Shown here one piece after another: positions 48,140-61,044 of a DNA stretch of 64,000 nt; the first letter of the stretch is position 1, and the number at the start of each line of letters is the position of its first letter. The DNA comes from Strigops habroptila. Lineage: Eukaryota; Chordata; Aves; Psittaciformes; Psittacidae. Made by a program: the position numbers and the translations under genes. The stretch lies in the NCBI RefSeq assembly GCF_004027225.2, contig NC_044282.2, forward strand, positions 58,360,397-58,424,396. The letters run 5' to 3'. The notes under the pieces were generated by a model, which had not been told where the DNA came from, ran no database searches, and was given only the letters and a program-made list of their open reading frames with translations.

Positions 48140-48141
48140 CC
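48080..48141 (-). CDS. Gene A exon 2: start codon and signal peptide
   Basis: Acceptor TTTTCAG, two untranslated bases, ATG at 48139, 60 coding nt, donor GTAGGATG in phase 0. The peptide [15 protein letters not shown] is a typical hydrophobic signal, with likely cleavage near Gly19. The layout matches gene B exon 2 base for base in length. Confidence 0.93.
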
Positions 48142-48765
48142 CTGAAAAGAGGAGAATGAGGATTTAATATTTTTTTACTGAGCTTTCATTTCTCTCAATA
48201 CATAATGCATCTTTCTGTGCATTTCCTAGCTTATACTGAAGTAACAAGGTAAGTTTTCTTTCTTTCCTCCTTCTCTCCTCCTCCCATTTTTACAAGTAAA
48301 AAAATAGTTATTTCCTACTCTGAATCTCCAAATTTCTATGAATCAACTGCTTTCTACATCTCATACTTCCTGCTATAATCCTGGCCAAATACCTTCACCT
48401 GACTTCACAGTATATTCGTGAGGACCTTTGTGCTTTCCTTCCTCTAGGAAACCACCTGCTCACTGCCACACTGTGGAACAGCTGGGGTGGGATGCTGCTT
48501 TTAGCTTGTTTTAATCTGAAATGTCCCCTACTCCCCTTTGCCTGCTTTGACTGGTCTGCATTGGTTGAAAGGGGAATTAGACTCCCAGCCCATGCGCAGA
48601 TCTCTACACTTAGGTATCTGAGCCAGGATTCAAAACCCTTACTTAATGACCAGCACTGCAAAGCCTTGCATGCGAGCTGGGGCAGAACTGGCTGGACCAG
48701 AACTGGGCTAGCTCTGGCTTCCTGGGAAAAACTTGTTTCAGCAAGCTTTTTTTGTTTTTATTTTG

Positions 48766-48790
48766 TTTTTTTTTTTTTTTTTTTTTTTTT
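48766..48790 (+). repeat. Poly(T) run, T25, in gene A intron 1
   Basis: An uninterrupted run of 25 T, preceded by T-rich sequence from about 48747. On the gene strand it is poly(A). Confidence 0.95.
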
Positions 48791-50427
48791 AAGACAGCTC
48801 TTGATTATGTTACAGGTAGTGTGAAATGACAACAGAAATGAGAGCCTTCTCTCATTAAAGAAGCAACTACCAGATCCTGGACTCTACTTGCTTAAGAGGC
48901 TCAAGGTGCTGTACCAAACCACTACAGTGACCCAGGAGGTAATGCAGGTAATTTCAAAGTTCAGGTGTCTGATTGCAATCAGACGTAGGAGTTATATTCA
49001 GGTTGTTTCTGCTTAGCTACCTTGGGTAGGCAAGCAGGTGACTAGAGTGGAATTTACTTATTTTGGCATTATTCCCAATCTCCCACTCCAAGGGAATTTA
49101 TGGGCAGGTTAGCACAGAGATATATTGTTAGCTTACCTTCTTATTTGGTTTTGAGTGGCTGCAGGTTTTAGTTTTAATTTGTTCTTGGGGAAAGGCCAAT
49201 AAGATTTGCTGATCTTTTCATATTCAGCAGAGCCCCTTTACCTCGAGGCAACCATTTTATATAAAACACAAGGTGCTCCGGCTCTTGGAGAACATGTGGG
49301 TAAGAAAAAAATTCCCTTTTCCAAATGGTGCAACAAGGCCTATTTTCCCCACCAGCTTTCTTACATTGCACTGGATGTGACTCACAGTCCCCATCCTGTA
49401 GGCAAGGATGCTGCTCCAGCTCTACTAAAGAACAAAGAGTAGAAGTGGCCTGTGACTATAGGCAGCTCACAGCCTCAAAATGGGGTGGCTTATTCCGAGC
49501 ACTTGTAGTTGAGGAAAGATCTAGTTAGTCTGGAGGAAGAACTTATACTGGTATAAGTTAACAGTATAAATCATTGATTTTCTGTTCTAGATATTGATTT
49601 ATGCCTCCTTGAATTGCTTCAGGATCACAGAAGTTTTTTCTTAGTAACTTTTCTACCACTTATTTCTCAGAGCAGTTACAAAACTCTGCAATGTATATGA
49701 CCTAGGTGTTTAGCAATAAAAGATTATACTCCCAATAACATGAAAAACTATTCTTTTAACTTAATTTCTGACTAGAAAGTAAATAGAGTTGGGGGTTATT
49801 TTTAGCTGTACTCAAGTTACAAGCAAAACTGTGTCTTCTGAGTTCAAAATGTGATGATATGCAAATAGAAAACAACCATTTTTGCTCTTAAAATATGTAA
49901 AACCAAATTGTTTCCAAGGAGAAATAACTTTTCATTGAAATTGTGAAGCTTTCTGTTTTGAAAAAATCAAATGAAGAAGCTGACTTAAAGACATGGGCAG
50001 AGTATTCATTCACTGTAATATTGTCTATGAATTAACTTTCAATTAAACATAATTAGTAATTTAATACATGATGCAAGTTTCAAAATGCCATTGCAATGCT
50101 GCTTAAGATCTAGCGGGTTTCCTGCTCCAAGATATTAACATACTTTTGGCAATCCCACTGATTTCAACCAAATGCTTATAGTTTATGAGATGTAAATTTA
50201 ATTGCTCTGCATTAATTTCTAGGCACTGGTCCTAAAATCAGTCTCCCTGTCCCCCTCCCTTGTTCCCCCTCAATCAAACATAAATCAGGACATGTGCCAA
50301 GTCTTACTGACTTTCCTGCAACTCCATCTGTGTACAGGGATCTGCCACTGAAAGATGGTGCTTTAGCATCCCTAGTTTGTATGAGTTTAGCAAACTTATG
50401 TGAAGATGTTTTTCCCATCTCTTCTCC

Positions 50428-50452
50428 AAAAAAAAAAAAAAAAAAAAAAAAA
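50428..50452 (+). repeat. Poly(A) run, A25, in gene A intron 1
   Basis: Homopolymer of 25 A. With the T22 run at 50828-50849 it makes an inverted homopolymer pair about 375 bp apart. Confidence 0.95.
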
Positions 50453-50827
50453 GTGTGTCCTAAATTATTCATTCAATTCAATATGTATTACAAAAGAACA
50501 TCCTCATTATTTTTTATTGTCCTTGAAAAAGACCTGGAATGGAATAATACTAGCTGCCATTTCACTTGTACAGTATTATTGCACAAAGCCCTACTTAACA
50601 ACCACCTTGTACATCAGTGGTAAGCTGCACAGGGTGGTAATTTCCTCACCCTGAAAAGAAATTGTAATAGCTACATAAAGCAAGAGAATATTGAACTAAA
50701 TATATACCCAATTCAACAATTTGGTCTGTCTCTATCTCTTTCTCTATGTACATATAATCTGCCAAGATACCCATTTCTCGCGCACAGGTGGTTTTTAATC
50801 TGTTTTTGATTATTCATCAATTTTCTC

Positions 50828-50849
50828 TTTTTTTTTTTTTTTTTTTTTT
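50828..50849 (+). repeat. Poly(T) run, T22, in gene A intron 1
   Basis: Homopolymer of 22 T, about 160 bp from exon 1 of gene A. Length is likely variable between individuals. Confidence 0.95.
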
Positions 50850-51009
50850 CAGGTTGTCTTACACTACTGCCTATGTAGTCCTTACTTTTCACTAAATAAA
50901 ATCCTCTTTCTGTGACTGTTCTAAATTGTTCAAGAAGTCTTCTGGCAATAGGCTGTATTTTAACACATGAAAAGAATAGTGATACTTTCAGCAAACAAAA
51001 CAATCCTAC

Positions 51010-51070
51010 CTTTTTGTTTCCAGGAAGATCAGAGGTTTCTTCTGTCCTTCTTCAGGTGGTTGTGGAAGTG
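51010..51070 (-). other. Gene A exon 1, 5' UTR (predicted)
   Basis: The donor AAAAAG|GTAGG fixes the 3' end at 51010. The 5' end near 51070 is inferred from the TATA box about 30 bp upstream. No ATG opens a useful frame, consistent with the noncoding first exon usual in CRISP genes. A 2.9-kb intron follows. Confidence 0.6.
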
Positions 51071-51095
51071 ACTGGGATTCTTCACTGGAGGGAGA

Positions 51096-51101
51096 TTTAT
51101 A
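51096..51101 (-). promoter_or_regulatory. TATA box of CRISP gene A
   Basis: TATAAA on the minus strand within GAGCTATAAATCTCC, at the expected distance from the predicted exon 1. It is the only good TATA box just upstream of a CRISP-phase donor here. Confidence 0.6.
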
Positions 51102-51128
51102 GCTCTACTGTTTCCTGATAGGACAAGG

Positions 51129-51135
51129 TGACTCA
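51129..51135 (-). promoter_or_regulatory. AP-1/MARE-like site upstream of gene A
   Basis: The plus strand reads TGACTCA inside GGTGACTCAGCGTCAC, about 30 bp upstream of the TATA box. It matches the AP-1 core and part of a Maf recognition element. Binding is not shown. Confidence 0.4.
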
Positions 51136-52004
51136 GCGTCACAGGTATTATAGAATTCAAATAGTGACCAGATAGAACAGTGCATTTGTCAAGTGCACAG
51201 TCTTCTAAGAAGGTTGTGTTCCGTTTTTATTTCCTCTTACCTCTTGTACTGGAAGAGACGAAATACTCTGAAAGGTGTTTTGTATGTAATGCTCCTTGTA
51301 TGTGAAATTTGCAGTCAGTGTGAATGTCAGGTACAAAGGCTCTGTGCTAATGATTGACGCATCCAATTATAGTAAGACTTGATCTTAATCTCAAGCAATG
51401 CAAATAAACTCAGCTGGCTACTGAGGTGCCTCCACATTGGCATTGTTTCAACCAAGATGGAATCTTGCCTATTAATTTTTCCATGAGGGTAAAAAAACGT
51501 CTTGGGCCAAGCTCCTGTTCATGCTATGGCTTCTTTACATCAATCCTATAGTGTAAAAGTCAAAGAAGGAGACAAGGATTTTTCTGTAATTGACACTTTT
51601 ACCTAGTATTGGATAAAGATTAAGAGATTATTGTGCACACTAACATTAAAGCATATATTTTTTTTTGCATTTCTGGGTATATGGGATAAGATGGGAATGG
51701 CTGGGAATACTGACAGGTGAGACGGGTATTTGTGTGCACATTGACTGTTTCTGTCCACTTTTAGTCTCAAGTAGTTGCTGACCAGAGCAGCTGTCATTGT
51801 CTGATTTTGTATATAATGTGGTTATTTTTCTATTTAAATTCAGATCTTCTTTCCTTGTAGTCATTCAACTCCTACCATAGTCTCTTGTAAAGTGTGCCTT
51901 CAGAACAATCTTTTGCTTTTCATTACCTGGGAACCCCATATATTGCCTCTACCAAACAAAACGGTAGTGGCGTTATTTGTTGGTTTATAATTAAACGGAA
52001 AGGA
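51136..52004. other. Upstream flank of gene A
   Basis: No exon or known repeat recognised. Short chance open frames only. Confidence 0.5.
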
Positions 52005-52200
52005 ACGGATAGTTGGCAAACTTGGGGTTGACACCAAATTGCAGGGAGCAGTCAATATGCTGGATAATAAGGCTGCTGTTCAGATGAATCTCAGAAAGCT
52101 GAAGAAGTGATCTGACAGAAAACATCCAAAAGCAAGTAGCTGGGAAGACTGACTCTCTAGGGAACAGCTCTAACTGAAAGCACTTAAGGATTGTTGGTAG
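52005..52200 (+). mobile_element. Old CR1 fragment (reverse transcriptase region)
   Basis: Reads LGVDTKLQGAVNML, the segment just after the CR1 catalytic box, in a broken frame. It precedes a second CR1 that starts earlier in the same protein, so the two are separate insertions or a rearranged one. Confidence 0.7.
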
Positions 52201-52204
52201 ACAA

Positions 52205-53182
52205 CAAGTTGCATATGAGTCACTTATTCATCGATGATCTGGATGAACAGATCGAGTGCCTTCTCAGCAAGTTTGATGATGATACAAAACAGGGAGGAGT
52301 GGCTGATACCCTAGGGTGATGTGCTGTAATTCGGAAGGATCTAGACAGGCTGGAGATATTGGCAGAGAGGAACCTTTTGGAATTCGACAAAGCTAAGTGC
52401 AGGGTTCTGCACCTGGGAGGAATAACTACATTCAGCAGTACAGGCTGGAGGCTGACCTGCTGGAAAGCAGCTCTGCTGAGAGGAATCTGGGGGTCCTGGT
52501 GAACATAAAGTCATCCATGAACCAGCAGCAATGTGCCCGAGAAGGCCAGTGATATCCTGGGCTGCACCAGGATGAGCATTACCAGCAGGACAAGGGAGGT
52601 GATCCTCCTTCTCTCCTCAGCCTAGTGAAGCCTCGCCTGGAGTACTATGTCCAGTTCTGGGCTCCTTAGAATAAGAGAGATTGGAGGTCCTGGAGCAAGT
52701 CCAGCAAAGGGTTCCTAGAATGATTAAAGGTCTGGAGCATCACTCATATGAGGAAAGGCTGAGAGAGCTGTGCCTGTTCAGCCTACAGAAGCGAAGGCCC
52801 AGGGGTGATCCGATTAATATGTGTAAGTATCTGAAGGGGGGGTGTCAAAAGGATGGGGCCAGACTATTCTTGGTGGTACCAGGTGATAGGATGAGAGGCA
52901 ATGGGCATAAACTAAAACACAGGAAGTTCCACCTGAACAGGAGGAAGAACTTTACTGTGAGGATGATTGAGCATTTGAAGAGGATGCCCAGAAAGATTGT
53001 GGGGTCTCCTTCCCTGGAGATATTCAAGAGCCATCTGGACACAGAGCTCTTTAGCTATGGAACACATCCTGAGCTACGTGTTCTAGGCGACCCTGCTTAA
53101 GCAAGAATGTTGGACTAGATGACCTCCAGTGGTACCTTCCATCCTCAACCATCCTGTGATTCTTTGATTTTGTGATTCTGTG
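52205..53182 (+). mobile_element. Old CR1 LINE, 3' third
   Basis: Begins near FIDDLDEQIECLLSKFDDDT (RT catalytic region). It continues through LEQVQQRVPRMIKGLEH at 52681 onward and ends with TGTGATTCTTTGATTTTGTG. Several frameshifts. Its ORF2 end and 3' UTR differ from the younger copies at 19.8 and 33 kb, so it is another subfamily. Confidence 0.92.
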
Positions 53183-53299
53183 AGTCAACAGTTCTTCCTT
53201 GCAATAGTAAGGACCAACCATGTACTGCAGCATACTAGGCACTAAGTAGAGTGCATACTGAAAAAAATACTCATGCCCATGTTTTCATCACTTTTGAAA

Positions 53300-53685
53300 C
53301 TGTTTCTGGACTACCATGTCCAGTTTTGGAGTCCCCAAAATAACAAAGGTGAACAAACAGGAATAAGCCTAGCAAAGGGCCACTGTGTTGGAAAGGGGAA
53401 AGGTAGAGATGGATTTGTTCACAACATGGGCATGAGGTAAGGACTACAGATTGCAACCCTGAATAGATATAAAGAAAACAATTTTTACAATGAGGCTTGT
53501 TAGTGCCTGAGGCCAACTGACTAGTGAGACTGTAGTTTTTGCATACAGTTTTAAAAACTGGACAAGGTGCTGAGCAATGTGATTTAACTTTCAAGTTGGC
53601 AATCCTTTGAACATGGTGTTAGAACAGATGAGCTTCAGAGGTCTTGTACAACCAAAACTATTCGAAGGTTGTGTGATTTTTATAT
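53300..53685 (+). mobile_element. Highly diverged CR1 3' fragment
   Basis: TACCATGTCCAGTTTTGGAG starts in the ORF2 C-terminal region. It ends CCAAAACTATTCGAAGGTTG and then GTGTGATTTT, a worn CR1 tail. It directly follows the copy at 52.2-53.2 kb. Confidence 0.75.
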
Positions 53686-56600
53686 TGTTTACACTGGAAA
53701 AGTACCAAATGAGACTTGTCTTATTTTACTTGTTGACAGATACAACAGTTTAATTAACTACAGTGGAAACCTCTAATTGTTGAAATTGAGAAAGTAAGTG
53801 TTACTAGGATAATTGTTATAACTGTTACTAATGAAAAAGGTTGCACTCTGGTGATCTGTGATTCTGGCAAACTGTGGCTCCTAAGGTAAAACTATAGGCT
53901 ACTATGCAGCAACGCACTGCTAACTCATGTTCCTCTTGTCCATCAGGACACTCATGTCCCTTTCAGCAAGGCTGCTGCCCAGTCACACAGATCATAGCCT
54001 ACGCTGGGCTTTTTGATTATGATATTATATCGTAACTCTTGGACTGGGCATGGAGCTCCAGTGCCTCCTGTTTTTTGGCTTTAAGTTTGTACTTGCTGGT
54101 TGGGGTTGAACCACAACAAACTTGTATACAAAGGATTCCTACTAAATCTTTTCTAGTGGAAGTGCCATTGCCTCCCTGTGCACAGGGGACGTGGCATGAC
54201 CCCACCCCCCCAAGATCCTGAAGCAAAGCTAACTGCTAAAATGTGTATCAGGGATGATAAAGGGTGGCTATATCAAGTGTTTTTATCTTGACTGTCAAAA
54301 ACCTGCATTGCATAAACACAGGCTTGGAGATTGCCTCTGCAGCTGAATCTATTAATGTTATTGTCCCCAGTATTGACCTTTGAGAGGAAATTGTATTTTT
54401 GTTGAGCTCTCTTCAGTTTACTATGTACTATTTTGTTCTCAGAATTTTAGTATTACGCTGAACCGCAATGCCTTCTTATTCCTAATCAGAAAAGTCAGTA
54501 TTAGGGTTACTGTTAAAATAAGTTCTAAGACAAACATTTAAACTCTTGAATGTCTGGTAAAAGTTGATTTAGTAGCCTCCCCTATCCTCCACCCACCAAC
54601 ACACAGAGAAAATGCCTTTTTATTGTCATTTTCGTTACATTTGGGAAATTAACTTTTTTGATGTAATTGAAGCTAGTTAGGCACATTTCCCTTGATAGTA
54701 CATGAAGAAAAATGGACACTTCCAGGATGTGAATAATTTCATCCTGTATTACTTATCTAAAATAGATTATACCCACAAAAGCCTACAAATGTCTGGTTTT
54801 CATTTCCTCAAAATAAAGCCTAGAGCAACTAACTCATCTTTAGATTTCTATACTGAAGATGTCTAAAGGTTGATGAAATACATCACAGCCACTGAGGAAG
54901 CAAAGTGGTCATGCACACAGAAAACATGATTATCTAAATCTCACTTCACTAGTAAATTACATTAAGTCTGAGGCATTTATAATGTGCTTGTATGCCTGGC
55001 ATTGCTAATATAAATCTGATCGATTCCTTATCTTTCTTAAAATTTACATGCCAGCTCCATCTCATCAGTCACAAATTATTTGTTTCCTCTGTCTTCTGAT
55101 ATTTGTTTTTCACCCACTCTTTAGATTCTGACCATGACTTACACAACCTCTGGTGATGACTTTCACCCTTTAATTGGTAATTTTTGAGCATCTTTAGGTT
55201 TTTTATGGGAAAATGGTCAGTAAACACTTGCAGGGCTAATGCTGGATCTTCTTTGCTTTGATGCCTATAAAATATTTCAGTGCAGTAAGCTAGCTCTGAT
55301 CTGTGGATATTATTCTTACAAATAGGCCAAAATAATTTTATTTTGTCCTTATTGTCTCCATATATTATCCCTGTTTATCTATACCCCTCTTTCATTGTGT
55401 CTAGTAGCTAGGTATACACCCTCTAGGAGGAAAAGCATCCATTTGTTCTCATTCTTACACATCTTTGAAAATGGTTTCTTAATACAGAACAAGGCCCCAG
55501 AGGCTATCATAGCAAGAACATAAAACACTAATAAACTACATAAAGTATCATACTTCAGATTCCTCTCACCTGTCTTTAGATGCCCAGATGATGCATGTCT
55601 AGCACAGAATAGGTGCCCAGAGTCTCTCAGTAATTGACGGAGACTAAGAGTCACCTTTCTCTTTTCCCATCTTAGACACCTATCTTAAGTAAATTAGCTT
55701 TTAAAGGTATTGTCTGTTCTTGTCAGCTACAAAGACAACTAGTCTAAGTGCCACAAAAGCCTCTGAAACCCCACTCTGAGAAATATTCCTGTATGTGGGA
55801 GGCAGTCTGCAAATATCTAGGTGTTCCTGGGTTTGTTCCACTTCATAATTGTAGAAAGAATTAGAGAAGAATTAGATTTAGAAAGAATTTGATTTTTTTT
55901 CCAGTGGAGGAAAAAATAATTGTTATCATAGATTAGGATTAATGTCAGCTAAATTTATCAATCTAAAAATTCACTTTTAGTCTTTAAAGTGGCAAGTAAC
56001 CTCCAGGTTCATACTACTTAGAGACCACCCTTGGGTGATAACCCTGTTCACTGATTGAACAGACACCTGAATTAGAGATGTCAAAACACTTGAGAGAGAA
56101 TTTTCACTTTCACAAGCATCCGATCACTTCTATTCAGCAGTCCTGCACTATAAATGGGTGAAGCTGTCTCTTTTTCTGCTAGTCACAAAAAGCCCAAATG
56201 CTCATCTGAAATTTCATGCCTGTTACGCAAATGGAACAGTCAATAAATGCATAGCTCTTAAAGGCCAAAGAGACCTTCTGGCAGCTTTCCCACTGGTATT
56301 TTAGACATAATTGGCCACATTATTTTCTCATGCTCCATATGACGAAAATGTTCTTAATTATTCGAGCGTGTAATTTTTTTATTACCCTGAAAAAAAGTGT
56401 GCTCTTTTCTATGTATCATCTGCATTTATCTCAGGGAGGTAACTCCTCTGTGAACAGTGTAACCTCAGATCACATGCTTGATAAATATTTTGAGTCCATT
56501 ACTGAGATTCCAAACTATATTAATAATCCTGAAAGAAACTCAGTGCCTCAGCTTCTGTTTTTACTTCACTGTTGTGATTTCAAAGACTTCAGGTTTACCA

Positions 56601-59600
56601 GTAAACTGATGGAAATACTGTGCCATTAAGCACAACCGTTGCAAAACAGCAGCCTGAAGGTTTCACTTTGTGTCTCTAGGAATAGACTGGTTGCAAAGTC
56701 AATCACTGAGTCAAGGTGCTTCCATCCTAAAGACAATACTGGTTCTTTCAAGAGTCAATGGCTCTTCCTTCCCTCTCCATCGTCCCTAACTTCTGCATAC
56801 AAAGCACAAACCCCAGGCTTTTCTGTAGTTCTTGCAAGAGTAATAAAGCCAGTAAATCTAAGCAGGCATGACTTAGAAGAAGATATGGTTAAACAACCTG
56901 TTTATTTAGTAACATCAGATTTCTGCCATAGGAAATCCATTTAGCAACAGTCCATTTATTTAGTGTTATGTTTCAAGGATCTGCTCTATTAGGCAGTCAC
57001 GCAGAAAAATGTAACTGAAAATCAAATTAAACTTTTCTTTTTCATTCATCTGAAAGAAGTGTTTCCATGTTCAGGGTGAGATGTTGCTTGTCACTATTTT
57101 AGCAGTATAGCAAGTTTGTAGAACAATATCCTTGTATCATACCACTCTTTTCTATAAGTCCTCATTTAAATCTTTGGTACAGTTAATTTCCAGCATACCT
57201 GCTGTTATAAATTTTGATTTGTCAGAAAGTCAAAAAGAATATATTAGATGTCATTGAAGGGAACATCTGTGATAAGTATTTTGGGCGGGGGAAAGATGAA
57301 AAACAAGGAGCTTTGGAATTTTATAAATGTCTCATATATTTATTACCTTTTGTTGAACATTTAATAAAACAGTGCATCTATGGGTGTGTTCTAAAATTCA
57401 GTATCTTCACTGAATGCCACACTTCACTAATGGAGCTCTCATTTCTCTTCTTCCCACAGGGGTGTTTTAGTTACAGTCTGATCTGTTTTAGTTTAGCCTG
57501 ATCAAACTCTGAGGTGGCCTAAAGCAAGAATCTGTTACAGAAATAGCAGTCTTGTGTTTAAGACTAGTAACGTATTTATTAAGAAAGTAGACTTGGAACT
57601 AAAAATTAAGGAAGAGTGGAAGAAAAACTTGTTGCAAAATTGTATTTCTGTTTTTCTTTACCCCTGTATGTGTTTGTTTATCTCTCCATGACTCAGTGAA
57701 GAGCAGAAAATCCACTGGGCAAGGAGAGCCACGTTCACAGTGCAAGTGCATTTTGCTTCAGCACCATGCATTGTTTCACTGCCTGTGGTGGCGTACACAT
57801 GTTATCACATGAAAGGACTTGAGAACTGAAGTGTTACATCTCCTCTTACGGCCAAAGCCAAGGTGTCCACTCAAACCTGAATCCAAACATTTGCTCTTTA
57901 TTATGTCCTTCATCAATGTGTAGCAGAAAGATAGGGCTCTAAGAACCAAAAGGCTTCTGTGGACCTTTTCAACATCTCTGTGAATACGTTAATGCTCTTG
58001 TTAATGGCAGTGTAGAACTGCACATTGTGGCCTTTATCAGAAAGGGAAAAGCCCTAAATCTTTCTGAACTACTTCCCACAAAAAGGCCTTGTTTAACTAT
58101 CATGAACAGGAAATGTTCAGGCACAAATATACTACAGTTAGAGACTTTAATAATTTCTCTGAATAATGTACTTCCAGTTTGTGAAACCTCAGTATCTTTG
58201 GGAGTAATTTCCTTCTATTCCTCCTATAGGTTAAAAATATATCCTGCTGTCAAGTACCTGGACATGATTCCAAACAGTTTCTGAAATAATATCGTCTCTT
58301 AACATCACACTAAATCCTATGCGTATAAAGGTAATAAAAGCTGAACTTTTTTTTTTTTCCCCAGGTGCTCTCTGATAATAGGCCTACGCAATACAGGAAA
58401 CTTGGAAACTTAATCCATCAACCTGCACATCTAAAGAACTGCTAGTGCCAAAACTAAGTCAAGTGTGATTACAATATAAGAAAGAAATATAGACAATGCT
58501 ACTGAATTGTGCATTTTGTTTCTTTTTAAGAAGTAGATATTTGCAGTCTACGTGACATTATAGCTGTGGCAGCCTCCTGCATTAGTGGCTTAAATAGTCA
58601 TATTCCCTTTGAATTCACTTAAAACCAAGATTTACTAGGAAATGTGATGAAAAATTCTGAAGAAAATAGTGTTATAGAGATCATTAAGACCATGTTCTCC
58701 AAGTCATTTAGGTACCTGAAACGGAATTAATTTAATTAAATACAGGCATCTACACTTGAGCCTCTTTAGGACATTTTTCATTTCATCCTGAAGTTCACAT
58801 CTAAACAAAATCATACTGTGTCCTAGAAGCACCTGTTCATCTTATGATTATTGAACGGCCATGTTAAAGTTTTATATTTTTAATTCTTCCTTTTTTAAAA
58901 AAAAAAATTTTTATTTAACTAATTAATGAAAAAGATACTAATAGTCTTTTTAAGATAAACAAATGAGGCAGAAGATGAAGGAAATAGGTGAAGGAAGGGA
59001 ATGATATATTCAAAGCTGGTGTACACCCCGGATTGTTAGGCTTTTCTGTTCATTTCTTCTCTTCACAGGGAATTTCTGTAGCTTCTGTCTGGTTTTTGTG
59101 TGGTTTCTTCTGGTTCTCTTTCCCTATATCCCTTTCCTCTGGGAAAAGAAACACTTGTGAAGACAGACTGAGAAAATGTAGCATCCAGTCAGAGTCAGGG
59201 CAAGGAGAAAAGAATGCCAACTACCAAAGTGTGGAAAAAGAAAATGAACTCTGTGTTATTAGATGAAGACTGAATTTGTGGAGGTTAAGAGGGGCTTTAT
59301 GGTGCTCATCAGAAAGAAAAAAAGAAGGACCAGAGAGATGGAAAAGAAGTAAAACAGTTCAGTATTTTAAGGAGGTAACCGTGACTGTTATTTCTCTAGC
59401 AAGAACCACTGAGGGTTCTAAAAATTTCAGTGGTAAAGATATTTCAGTGGTAAAGATAATTCTGGACATATTTGATAAGATCAATGAATGTGTCCACCCA
59501 AGTTATCTCAGAAAAGGGGAAGTAATATTAATTGCAGGATGTGATAGGAGGAAGCAAGAAGAAAACAGTTGCTTGTCAAACGCAGAAAGTTTGTGGCTCA

Positions 59601-61044
59601 GTCACAAGTAGAACTTAATTTCTGTACACAAAGCCAACCCCTCCTTTCTCTTTCTCTTACAAACAACATCATTAAGAGACATCTACATGATTCAGATCTT
59701 AACTCATATGCTGTACGTCCAACAGAAGCATCTGAGTGTCCTCTCTGGATATGTCCTCACTGGTAAGTGTAGAGAAAGCGGAAAAACTTGGATTGTTTGC
59801 AAGAAGGAACAAATGTCTCCATTCGTGGAGCCATGAGCACTGTCTGGGAAGAAGGTTATCTGCCTTGTGTTACACACCATACTGCACTACATTGCTCTCT
59901 GCCTTAGCTGGCTGACAGTTACTGTTCTCTGCTATGTGGGTGACAACTTGCAAGGTTGGATCTCCACATGCTCAGGGAAGTTTGGAGTGCAGACATAGAA
60001 GAGAGGATTTTGTTGCTGAAACATGGACGTCTGTTGCCAATTTTGCTGTAGCATATTCGAAACATATGCACGGTACTGACAGGTATTACACAGCGTTTAT
60101 GGGAGACTACCCTTCTGGAGTGTCAGATGGAGGCTAGGTAGGACATCCTGCAGTACTTAAAATAACCTTAAATGCCTATATGTAGGCAAATTAATCACAT
60201 GTCTATTATTTCAGGCATCCTGAGTTATCTTGCCTGGCTTCAGCTATGCTCCAGAATTCTGGTGATTTCCCAGAAATTGTCTGTCGTGTCTGTATGGCTT
60301 CTAAAATGACAATACCAAAGTTTGGGCAGCTGAATATAGCCCACTGTCTGATTCAGTCACTTTCCTTTAGATGTTGAATTCAGTTGCCTCAACTTCAGTG
60401 CCTGGCACTGTCTTGAGACGCTGTAAGATATTCTGCCTTAACATTAGCTACTAGTTCAGAAAGTTTGAACTTCCCATTGATACTTTGTCATATTTGACAG
60501 CCCTGGGTGGCTGTCTCAGACACACCAGGGCATCTTATACAGCCAAGAATAGCTAAACTAAGGGAAAAAAATGGAGATTCAGCTGTCTAAATTTTAGGAA
60601 TTTAGTTCACCTTAGGACTCAGTCCATAATCAGTGAAGATAGAGTTCAGACAGTTCTATCCAATTTATATTTGATGTCTTTTCGCACTCTTAGGAAAGGT
60701 TGCACCTTCCTCCACAGTTACTTATAGCTCTCCACTGACCAAGAGTGAACCTATGCCAGGATTCAAGTTCACACACCTAATTGTAGGTGCCTACACTTGA
60801 CCTTTATGTCCTGACCCTGGTTGTAATCACTGGCAGTAAGATTCAGTTTTTTGCAAAAATCCAGAGGTATTAGGAATACCTTTGAATATTAGAGATATTC
60901 ATGTGGGACATATTGTTTGTTTAGATTTATAGATTACACGAACAGAGTCGTGTAACCTCATGGATCTAAAATATGTCTCTTAGAATCACAAGAAAATCAA
61001 AGAGTTTCTTGTATCATTTTGTTTACTTCAGCCTAAATGCTTTA
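53686..61044. other. Long intergenic stretch, no gene supported
   Basis: AT-rich, with many short open frames on both strands and none with convincing splice context or a motif. A 17-bp tandem duplication sits at 59424-59457. No LTR or CR1 was recognised. Confidence 0.5.
59424..59457 (+). repeat. 17-bp perfect tandem duplication
   Basis: ATTTCAGTGGTAAAGAT occurs twice back to back. The copy is exact, which suggests a recent slippage event. Confidence 0.95.

Noticed and set aside
59276-59611. 111-codon plus-strand frame containing the 17-bp duplication
   Set aside because: The 17-bp duplication shifts the frame between its two copies, and no domain or splice context is visible.
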